Source of the DNA: Durusdinium trenchii
Lineage: Eukaryota > Sar > Dinophyceae > Suessiales > Symbiodiniaceae
DNA: 64,000 bases
Assembly: GCA_963970005.1 (NCBI GenBank)
Contig: CAXAMN010022707.1
Location: 713,989 to 777,988, forward strand
Direction of reading: 5' to 3'
Below the pieces are notes generated by a model, which saw only the letters and a program-made list of their open reading frames with translations, had not been told where the DNA came from and searched no databases. The first letter of the stretch is position 1, and each line of letters begins with the position of its first letter. Shown piece after piece: positions 47,961 through 57,960 of this stretch. A program made the position numbers and the translations under genes.

Positions 47961-49580
47961 AGGATGAGAGGCCCAGCTGCTTGCAAGATACACATCTTGT
48001 CATGCGTGTTTCGGACCATGTTCACGTACCTTGTGGCCATGATGTGCCATGTACCTGGCTGTTTTTCATGATGTGAAGAAGCTAAGACTGGTCTGGGGTT
48101 TGAAAACCCAGCAATAGATACCGGGTGTATCCAGGTGTGAAGATGGTTGTGGCCAACTTGTCGAAGACGGTTAGTGGTGAGATATGGAGAGGTGCATTTT
48201 CTCAGCTGAAGAGGCTTTACTGGGTGTGGTTGGGAATGACATCTGCAGATGGGTCATGGCACCCAGAGCCGCAGGGCAAGCCCAGGGAGGTGGATCTGCT
48301 GGCAGCAGACCCGCGACCCGCCAGATGCCCTATCATCCTGCTACACTCCTGATTCCTCATCCTGGGTGACCTCCACCACCCGGGGGGATTCCAATCCCTA
48401 CCCTCCGACTCACATGCTAAGTGGAACATGGACCCGCTGCAACCGTTCCGGTCTGTTCGACCTGGGTGAGGCCGTCCCGGTGCCGGGACCGACGCTGTGT
48501 GGCGTTGAAACGGCGGCGTTGGGTGTGTCTCACAACGCGGTGCCCAAGCCGGAAGATGGGATGGAAGCCGGAGGGCATCCCATTGTCCAAACTGTTTGTG
48601 GGAGAGTACATGAGAGTACCATAATTAGGAAGTCAGTACTCATGACATCGTTGATATCATTTCTCCATTCTACCCGAAGATGCAGAGATTCTTTTTGACA
48701 TCTCAGAGTTGTATGGTGTCAACCGTCCAACCCTCGGTCCGGTGAAGCACCCTGTTTCAACGGGTGGGGCCCACCGCCCCACCCCAATTCCGCCCGCGGT
48801 CGCAACGAAACAACGGCTTGAACGATGCGTAGGATCTGAACGACAAAAAGAAGCGGTCGAATGTGAGCTGTTGGAAGTGGAACATGGATGAACATGGACC
48901 GAACAGGATGACTATTGGTCTTTAGTACGAACAGGGTGGTTTCCACTTGCATGTTTTTCATGTGTCGGAGTATTTTTTGGTGGCATGTTCTCCTTGCAGC
49001 TGGAAAGCACTGAGAGTCACTACTCTGCTGAGCACTCAAAGCCTGTGAAGCGTGTCAGCCAAATGTCTTGCCCGTCTTTTCCTTGTTGTGGTTTCCGGCC
49101 ATCCATGAACGCTTGCTGCGTTAGATCCTTCCCCGGTCTGGCCAAACTGTGCGTTTTGCCAACATTGGGAGCTGCTGATCGATTTGCAGCCCGATGGGCT
49201 TGAAGTCATGGGCTGTTCCACAAGAGGACACAATGCAGTTTGGATGGTCGTCTGACATGCAGTCTGACCTGAGTCTCTACGAACAAATGACGCTGATATA
49301 TTGGGACTTTTAGGGACATTGCCCAACAGCAACTCTGATACTCGTACCTTTTGCTTCGCAAAAAAAAGGATAAATCGAGCACAGCAACACCTCTTTTAGG
49401 GACAAGACATCTTTATCACACGTAGTTGCAGTTGAACACCTCAAGTGACTCAAGTCGAAAAAGATGGAGCTACATTTCAGTCAGGAGGTTCAAGTTGACC
49501 TTTGAAACAGTTGTGACAGCTGCAGTAGTTGCAGAACTTGAGCTTTAGTACTTTTGGTCCAGCTTTTTGCCGTTGAAGAC
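47961..49580. other. Spacer upstream of BCKDHA
   Basis: No secure exon. Around 48125-48370 two overlapping + strand frames both look protein-like and cannot be told apart. A missing mitochondrial-presequence exon of BCKDHA could lie here. Confidence 0.4.
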
Positions 49581-52500
49581 ATGAACCACTTCAGGTGTGT
49601 GGAACACTTTCAACAGCCACCTTGCCACTTTGAAGCCATGGGCTTGTTGAAACATCTGGGACACAACTTACAGCCTCGCACGTGGGCGTTCGCACGAGCT
49701 GGAGCACGCTCCAAAGGTTCCTTTGCCGGGCTTTTGCATGAAGGAAGGCTGGTGGCTTCTCCCGACTTTCAGAAATCGGGCACCGAACTGCCTGTGCTGC
49801 GCTTAGTGGGTGAAGATGGGTGTTTGGTGAGCGGGGCTGAGCTGCCCTGTAGCCTGGAAGCATATCTGGATATGTACAAGTGCATGTTGAAGGCTCGGGG
49901 GGGAGGGGGGTTGGATATGCCGGCAGGTCTGGGATCGAGCAATATAGCTTGGCTGTTTTCAAGAAGATCTTCAAAGGCATGCACACCAACCGCATCAACC
50001 ATGTTCTTTCTGCAATAGACAATGTTCTGGGCGACCGCACACATTGGGGGATCTCGGAGACCCCCCCCCCCCCGCCCTTCCGGTGCCGTTCAGTTGTGCG
50101 ACGAGTGCGACGAGTGCAGACACGGCCCATGGGACTGCCGGGACGGACTGCCTTCAAAACGGCCAGGGGTGGTTGACTGAGGGTCTGTCTGGGGCGGCAG
50201 TCCGCAGTTTGACGGGTCGTGTCTGGGTATGGTTTTATGTGTTTTTTCGCCACCTTCTAGGTGGCGGTGGTGGACAATGTGCTGAACTCCTTACAGCGGC
50301 AGGGCCGTATCTCCTTCTACATGACAGGGACAGGAGAGGAAGCCGCCCAGGTGGGCACCGCGGCACAGTTTGGTCGAAGAGATGTGGTTTGGGCACAATA
50401 CCGAGAGTTGCTTGGGAGGTGAGTGAAAAGCAGTGCTCTTCATGTTTTGTTTGAGATCCGACCACAAGTTGGGAGATGAACAAGAAGAACACAACTGAGC
50501 TTGGCTCCAAACTCAGGGTGTTTGTTTTTTCCCTGGCAAACACATGCATTTTTGTTATCATGTTGTTGCTTTTGTTACGTATTTGTTTAAGTGTTTTTGT
50601 TTGTTTCGTGGATGCCATGTCCAGAAGACAACCCCGGACCTCATAAGTCACCGGCAAGGGTGGCTTGGGTGGCATAAAACACTTGTACTGGCAAAAGAAA
50701 CGGGGACAAAACATCGGTTCTTTTGGCAGGTTCCTTGGCCCAGGCAATACATACAGCTCATGAAAACCCCCAACGACGAGGTCCAACAACTCGTCAGGCA
50801 CCGGAGGCGTTGTTTTGATTTGTTTTGTGAATGTTCGTTTTTCTTGCCAGCTTCGGTGCACACCGCGGTGGGACCCGAGGCTGGGTGCCTTTTTGCATCG
50901 GGGCTTTACCATCCAACAGGTGGTCGACCAGTGCCTGTCGCGCTGCGACGAGCCGGGCAAGGGGCGGCAAATGCCGGTGCACTACTGCGATGCGGACATT
51001 GGGATGCAAGCCATCAGTTCACCTCTAGGAACGATTGGTTTGTGATATGTGAGACCCAGACGCTCCGACGGGTTCCCTCAAAAGCGGACACCGGAGCGTC
51101 TGGGTCTGTGAGTTTGTTTGTTGAATTAAGGGCACAATTTGGAAAGCCTTGGTCTATAGCTTTTGGTGGACCAAGCCACGGAAGGGCAGAATGGTGACCG
51201 TTCCCGTCTCACGAGAAAGCGAAACAAAGTAAGAACTCGACATGCACTTCCAAGCTACAGAAATGCTTGATGTTTGCCTTTTGGTCCTTTTGGTCCAATT
51301 CCTTGATCCACCCTCTGGCCTGTACGGATTCCGCTCTCTCTCTCTCTCTCTGTTCTTCTCTGTTCTTCTCTGTCTTTCTTTGGACGAAGCTCTCCCGCCG
51401 TTCGCGGCGGGGAGGCACTCAGATCCCTCAAGCCGTCGGCGCGGGCTACGCCTTCCGCGTGGCCTCCGAGCCGCGCGTGGCGGTGACGTTCTTCGGCGAG
51501 GGCGCCGCGTCGGAGGGCGACTGCGCGGTGGCGCTGAACTTCGCGGCGACGCTCAAAGCCCAGCGGCCTGGCGAAGCGAAAGCGACCGCTCCGCGGTGAA
51601 GGGAGGGGTTGTTGGGGTGCTGCTTTGTTGGAGTGGGTGGCAGAAGGAGGGTGAGGTGTAATTCGAGGGCTTAAGAAGATTTGGGGAGTTGTGGTCTCTT
51701 TTCATGTATCTTTTTGTTTTGTTCTTTTTTGTTTGTGAAGACGCTCAATCAATCAGTCCAGACGGTCCAAGACAGTCGGACCATCGTCGCGTCCTTCAAG
51801 GTCTGGTGGACTGGTTCGGGCTCACCAGGGTTCTCGGTCGAACGAACGAACCCATCCTCATTGTCTTGTGGTCAGGACGCTCTTCATTTGCCGAAACAAT
51901 GGTTGGGCCATCTCCACACCCGCCTCCGAACAGTATGCGGGCGACGGCATTGCAGCACGGGGCATTGCCTTTGGGGTCCCGAGCATCCGGGTGGATGGCA
52001 ACGACTTGGCAGCAGTAGTCCTGGCCACCTCAGAGGTGCCCCAGAAGCGGTAAGAACCAGGTCTCGCATGGTGTCGGCATGGTTTGGGTTCGTCTCATCC
52101 AAGGGGCTCCCCAATGTATATATATATACATATATTGGGCTCCCCAGTATACCATGAAGAACATTTTGTTGCTTATAAACATGTTCAGCACTTGCCCATA
52201 CTATTTTGTTTGTTTGTGAAAAGCTTCAACTTAATTATACTGTAGTCAGTCGTAATTCGTAATGTCTTAATCTCCAACCTCTGGAAGAGACTCAACACTG
52301 CTTAGTTCTGCGTGCACATTGCTTTCACCTGCTGTTGAACCAGTTCCGCTTGATTCAACACTGCATCAACTTGATGCAACTCCACTCGAGGCCCGGAAGC
52401 TCTGTTTAGATGGTCAACCCGTGCTGATGGAGTTGATGACTTACCGGCGTGGGCATCACAGCACCTCCGATGACGCAGGCAGATATCGTGACTCGGGGCA

Positions 52501-53052
52501 AGTGAAGAAGATGGCACGGCAGGGTTTGGAGCCCATCAGTCGTGCCAAGCTCCTGTTGAAAGGAGCTGGCACCTGGGATGACCAGAAAGATGAGGCGCGA
52601 ACGTGTGGGTGTTCAAAAAGGGGGGCGCCTTTGGGGTTTCTTCATATTTGCTTTTGGTGGAAGTTTAAAATACGTGTTTTTGTTTTGGTTATTAGGTCAG
52701 TTATATACCAATGATGGTTGGTTGTGGTGGCAAAGTTATTGTCTTGCTTTGCTTGTTATTGTCGTCGCATGTATAAATGTATCGCAGGCTTTCGCACTAG
52801 TCACTAGTTCTTCTCTTGGTTTGATTCCTGCAGGAGCTGCGAGAAGAATACCGATCTGAAGTCATGGCCGCTTTGCGGACCGCCGAAGCGAAGCCTTTTG
52901 CGCCGGTGAGGGATTTGTTTGAAGACGTTTGGGCCAAACCAACACCTGAATTGCAAAGACAACGCCAGGAGTTGATCGATCACATAGAAAGGCACCCAGA
53001 ACACTTTGCAGAGAAACTGACCAAGTACCAAGACGGCAAGGCTGGCCTCTAA
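49581..53052 (+). CDS. BCKDHA: Branched-chain 2-oxo acid dehydrogenase E1 alpha
   Basis: E1 alpha decarboxylates branched-chain 2-oxo acids using thiamine diphosphate in the mitochondrial BCKD complex. Seven exons join in frame: 49581-49892, 50261-50406, 50880-51028, 51415-51562, 51876-52035, 52391-52594 and 52834-53052. They give 445 residues, the usual length. Family landmarks appear in order: [51 protein letters not shown], the ThDP/Mg motif [78 protein letters not shown] (phosphorylation loop) and [19 protein letters not shown]. Donors are GC, GT, GA, GC, GT and GC; all acceptors are AG. The N-terminal 50 residues are Arg/Ala-rich and poorly conserved, plausibly the mitochondrial targeting part. 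The ATG at 49581 is the first in frame, but a 5' exon is not excluded. Confidence 0.96.
50117..50225 (+). mobile_element. Short inverted-repeat element in BCKDHA intron 1
   Basis: A 109-bp block bounded by CAGACACG and CGTGTCTG. The interior contains AACGGCCAGGGGTGGT and GTCTGTCTGGGG followed by a CAGTCC motif, as in the element at 6468-6575, in the same orientation and at about the same spacing. Confidence 0.6.
51052..51107. repeat. Perfect 16-bp inverted repeat in BCKDHA intron 3
   Basis: AGACCCAGACGCTCCG at 51052-51067 and its exact inverse complement at 51092-51107, separated by 24 bases. It sits 24 bp inside the GA-AG intron and could fold into a hairpin in the pre-mRNA. Confidence 0.9.
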
Positions 53053-53929
53053 GAGAAGCTCTAAGAGAAGCTCTAAGAGCAGCAAAAGCGCCGAAAGAAC
53101 AGGGTGGCCCAATTCTATCCACCGTTTTGGTACGACCACTTCCAAAAGACCAAAACACCGGATAGCTTTCCCTCATTCCTGTTAGTTCATCACAAAGTTG
53201 GGCGGCCCTGTGGCGACGTTTGCATTTACAGGGGTTCCAACAATTGCTTCATGCAGAGACCAGATTGGATGACGGGCACTTTCAGATAGCACACCGATGG
53301 AAGCCCTTGGTTCTTAGCTCCATTTTTGCGAAGCACCTGGCAGCTGATTTGAAGCTGCTCTCCTGGCTCCACAAGCCATGCGTGCTGTGCCATCAGTTGG
53401 CTGGAAAAGCTAGGAGTCGTTGGCGCATGGACTGCTGTCACCCCGCCGCACCCACCGTTCTGTTGCACGTTGGTGGCCCTGGTGTGCACGTTGGTGGCCC
53501 CATCTGTTGGCCTTTGCTCGCGACCGCGACCGCTTCATGCTCGCAAGCACCAGTAAAGCAGAGGCGAGTTTCGTTTCCGCAAATCCGAGTTCCAAGGAGC
53601 AGAAGATGACAGTGTATCAGAGAAGAATGGAATTTCGACATCTCATCCATCGCTCGCAATTCGAAAGTCAACCTGACAGAAGCAAAAGTACAGTTAGTTC
53701 CGTTCACCTCAGGCAGATGATTGAGGTTTGTTGGTTCCAGCTCCAGCTCCTGCGACATTCTCGCGACATTCTCATGTTCTCGAAAACAAAAAGCACAAAG
53801 ACCCCAAACTCAGGCCAATTGGGAAACCAAAAGAGAATAAGTTCTCGAAAACAAAAAGCACAAAGATCCCAAACTCAGGCCAATTGGGAAACCAAAAGAG
53901 AATAAGAAGGTCAGATCGATTCTGCCAGC
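53053..53929. other. Spacer between BCKDHA and the ankyrin gene
   Basis: No recognised exon. The start repeats TAAGAGAAGCTC right after the BCKDHA stop; the end holds a 65-bp tandem duplication. Confidence 0.5.
53777..53906 (+). repeat. 65-bp tandem duplication, two copies
   Basis: Unit starts TTCTCGAAAACAAAAAGCAC at 53777 and again at 53842. The copies differ by one base (ACCCC versus ATCCC), which points to a recent duplication just upstream of the ankyrin gene's first exon. Confidence 0.9.
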
Positions 53930-56900
53930 ATGCACATCTTCCCGTGGCGCTGGCGCTGGATCCTGATGTGGCTGGCGGGTGCCGTGTGCGAGGGCTCGTT
54001 GCTGCACGTCCCAGCGCGAGCTGGAAATGCTTCCGAGGACTGGACGTGCCTGGGAATCCACCCCGTCCCAAGCAGAAAGAGTCCTGGTTGTTCCGGCACC
54101 AGCTTCAGATCCTTTATCATAGGAAATGGCTGGAACATGGGAAACATCCATTTCTGTCATGTTCTTTCTGGTTGGGACTGGGTGCAATGCAGGTGGATTC
54201 TTTTAAAAGAGGGAGATCGCTCCTGGGTGGTTTAACATGGGTCTATTCTCCTTCTTCCAGGCAGCCTATTTTAATACACACCCAAAGTAGGACAGGACAA
54301 GTGTTGGGGGATTCTTCTTTACACCCTTCAGTGGCCCGATTTTCAGTCGAGTGTCTGACAAGTCCAGACAAGTCCAGGAACGCACTCCTCGAAACTCCCC
54401 CCCTCCAAACCCCCAAAAACGAGCTTTCTGATTTTCTGGAAGAAGGGTGGAGGCACTGAGAGGATGGAGGGATCCTTCTGGATGGGAGAAAAAGCATATG
54501 CGGATCCTTTTTGGGGCAGCGACCTCCTGGTCGGGTTGGGCTCCGCACCAATTCGGATGAATGCAGATGATTTTATTGGACTTCTCAGCTAACTTGCAGG
54601 TTGCAGATCTGCTTGATCGCGGAGGTGGGTGTTTTTGAGCCATTCTGTGTTGTCGAAGAGACGCTATTGAGAGATTTGAGTGAAAAAGAACAAGGCAACA
54701 TGATGCGGAAGATTTGTTCACTACACTTGACTTGACGCCTTCAACTCCAGCACGACCCTTTCTGGAACACACGCTGCAACACCTAGCTCAGACACCTAGC
54801 TCAGACACCCTGAAAAGCACCCCACCCCTTTCTGTGTCCGAAACGCCTTTCCTTCGTCCCCAGTCCCGGAGCATCCCCGAGCGCGCGGAGCGCGCGGGAG
54901 CGCGCAGACCTGGGCCCCTGGGTGAACTACCGTGCGAAGGATGGACAGACGCCCGTGATGGCCGCGAGCCTGGCCGGACATGCGGAGGTGGGGACGATCG
55001 CACCAGGTGGACCAGGTCGTGCTCGGTGCCCGGTCTCCATGGTGCCAGTAGACCCAGTTGTTAGGTCGGGGCCCTCTTTCTTGTTCTTGCACCATTGGAT
55101 GAAGGATGGTGAAGGTGTGCGAAACGCAGCATTGCTCATGGCGCTGCATCAGGTGGTGGAATTGCTCATTCAGAGAGGATGCAACGTCACCATCGGAGAC
55201 CAGGACCTACTTCCAGCATGTTCAAGTGGCAATGTGCTCTCACACTCCAGTTACCACTCAGGTTCTAGTCCCTTTGGCTTTCCAAACTTTCCAGACCAAC
55301 CGCTGAAGGCACCCCAAAACCATGTGGTCGGATTCGGTTCCGCTCTTGAGCCTATTTCAAAGCCTTCTGACAAACCGACACCCATCCGTCGGGAGGTTTC
55401 ATCCGCAGGACGGTTACACGCCATTGGATGCAGCAGCTTCGATGGGACACTTCGAGGCCGGAGTAGTTCCCGGCGTCCACCGCAGGACGCGTCGACGCGT
55501 CTTCGCCTTCCCCCGACACTTCGGCCGTCTTAGACGGCGCAGCAGGAGAAAGCAGCGATTTGGGCGCTGCAGGTGGGTGAAAAGTAGACCTCTCCTGACT
55601 TCTCTCTGAAGGAACCGAATTCGACCTGCCCAAAATGCAGGGTGAGTTTGACTGACAGATACAACTTCAGAATATATACTGTACTGCAACTTCAGATTTT
55701 GTTGATCACATCTGATGCTTTTGATCGCTTCAGGTGGCAGAGGTGCTCATGAAGTACGGCAGGGCAAAGGAACTGTGCCTCGGATAATCGTTGCATTAAT
55801 ACCATGCAGGCACCTAAAGCATCCTGAAGCACTCTCATGGTGCTTTGATGTCGGACACCGGAATCAACTGTGCTGTGTCTCCTGAACAAGTTCGATTTTT
55901 GTGAGGAGCAAGTCTGCAAGTCCAGCGGGACTTTTTCTGACGCCTTCCCTTCCCCAGATCTTCACACCGAACGGGATCTCACGAGGCACACCTTTCACGA
56001 CGACGGCTTTGCCCCGATTCATCGTGCCTGCTGGGGCGATGGTGTCTCGGTCAGAACCGACGCGTTTCGTTCTTCACGTTGGTTCTTCGTGGGTTCCTTG
56101 GTAGTTCGACCAAAGAGCATGGTCTCTCCGCCATTGGTAGTTTTTCCGTGGATGGATGTTGAACCGGGTGTCAGGTTTCTGGTTGATTGTGTTGGGTTTG
56201 GCCAAGAGAGTCACCAAATCATCGAGAATCACGTCAGATGTGGCGAAAAGCTGGGTTCCAGTTCTTTGGTTGATTCACCTCTTCGCCGTCTTCGCCCGCG
56301 ACTCACGGAATCCAAGTCTTCATTGCCCCGCACGGAGCGCACGCATCAGGTCGTTCTGTTCAGTTCTCCCAAAGAAGTCCCGTTTCGCTCCGGGTGAGCT
56401 GTGTCCAGCAGGCTCCAGGGGCGCGTCGCAACCCAGGTCACGAGCATTTCAAGGTAGTGCACGTCTTGTTGGAGGCCAAGATCGACCCCGAACTGCGTGC
56501 GAGAAATGGCACCAGCTGCTTCCAGTGGCTGAGATGCACCGAGGGACGGTCTGAGATGGGCGAAAGAAGAACAAGACTCGTAAGGCGATGAAACTGGTGG
56601 AGAGGATGTGAGAGGTGTTTCGTATTCGAAGCGTTCGATGTGGATTGCCAAAGCTGGGCAGATTACACTAGGTTGCTTTGTCTAGACCTGCGGAGCGAAG
56701 GGACTATGACATCATGAGATGTGCATCCAAGGCTTGCCAAAGAGAAAGAAACACTGGACACTTGGAGAGCAAGGAGGAGCTCATCATCTACATATCCCTC
56801 CAAAGCAGTCTGAAGATCTGTTGCCACCACCAGCCAATCCCGGGGTTCTAACACCTACAATCATAATCCTTTTTTGTGAGTTGCAAACCGGATCTCGATC

Positions 56901-57058
56901 AATTGCAATATTCCCTCAGGTCGGAGAGTGCATGATAGTCCATTTGTCTTTTTTTTTTGTCCCCACGTCCGAACGCCCAGGATCTTCTGAGGAAGTACAT
57001 TGCTCCACGCAACGCCCTCACCGCGTCCGGTGCTGATCCAGCCAAGACTGAGCTTTAA
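53930..57058 (+). CDS. Ankyrin-repeat protein with leading hydrophobic segment
   Basis: Ankyrin repeats mediate protein binding. Reconstructed exons: 53930-54019 (ATG; signal-like WILMWLAGAVCEGSLLH), 54600-54624 (VADLLDRG), 54908-54987 (LGPWVNYRAKDGQTPVMAAS, LAGHAE), 55153-55203 (VVELLIQRGCNVTIGDQ), 55409-55456 (DGYTPLDAAASMGHFE), 55734-55758 (VAEVLMKY), 55958-56035 (HTERDLTRHTFHDDGFAPIH, RACWG), from 56437 (HEHFKVVHVLLEAKIDPELR), and 56981-57058 (DLLRKYIAPRN to TAA). Joined, they give about four ankyrin repeats split at regular points. Donors include GT, GC and GA. At least one exon before 54600 and one between 56510 and 56980 are probably missing, because the repeats there are incomplete. 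If the first exon truly joins, the protein enters the secretory or plastid route, which is unusual for an ankyrin protein. Exon edges after 55734 are less certain. Confidence 0.82.
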
Positions 57059-57960
57059 GGTCCAAAAAGATGGGGCAAACAAGACGCAAACGACTGAGAC
57101 TCCATGAACCGCTGTGAACCGCTGGGAACCGCTGTGAAGCGCTGTGAACCTATGTGCCTGGCTTTTCGGGATGCCTGAAAGCGCTGGACAGCTGCTGCTT
57201 GCCTTCCTTCCTCTCCCCAAGTTGTGATGACTTCAGCTTTGAGCGGTCAAACAAACATCAGCATTTGCATGCATTTGCATATTTTGAGCGAGGCACTGTT
57301 TACAACATCTATATATCATCTAGCTCGTTGTCGCATGGCATCAGGGTTGGCATCAGGGTTGGCAGCTTCCGGACCTTGGCGCCTGTGGTACTTTTGGCTC
57401 TCAGCTTTTCTTTGTCAGGCTTCCATATTCCCATGAATCGTCGAAGAAATCCTCGGTGCACCACTCTCTCTGGAAGTTGATGGTCCATTTGGCCTACTTG
57501 GCATTCCTTTGTGGAGCGGCTGCGGTTGAGGTGAATCTCGAGAGCAAGGCGGAGTGTGAACTAAGTTTACGGCGGGTGGTTCGATTAAAGCTTAAAGATT
57601 TGGTGGCCTCCAAGCAAGTCTTGCAGAATCTTTCCCGATTCGTCCCCTTGTTCGTTTCTTTACTTCAATCAAGAAGGCGATCAGAGACCATCCCATCACA
57701 TCCCATCACATCCAGGTGTGGTCTACCACTGCGCCCCCCCGGTCTACCCGCAGGTGCGAGCACGGCAGCCCCTCTTGCGCGAGCACCACGCCCCAGCGAT
57801 CTCGCCCGGCCACGCCGCGGTCCTCGCGGCGATCTCGCCCAAGGGCGAGGTCCTTGTGGCGGGAAGGACGCCGTGGCAGCGTGGTGATCACCCGGGTGAT
57901 GTCCTAGCTGTGAGAGACTCCAAAGAACGAGTGAAGAAGGTGCAGAAAGGCACGGGTACT
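57059..57960. other. Spacer with a candidate signal-peptide exon
   Basis: An 11-bp degenerate repeat (AACCGCTGTGA) lies at about 57107-57150. ATG at 57480 begins MVHLAYLAFLCGAAAVE, a signal-peptide-like stretch ending at a GT donor (GTTGAG|GTGAAT). A GC-rich segment at 57718-57905 is open in all frames and cannot be assigned. Either could be a 5' part of the transporter gene that follows. Confidence 0.35.
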
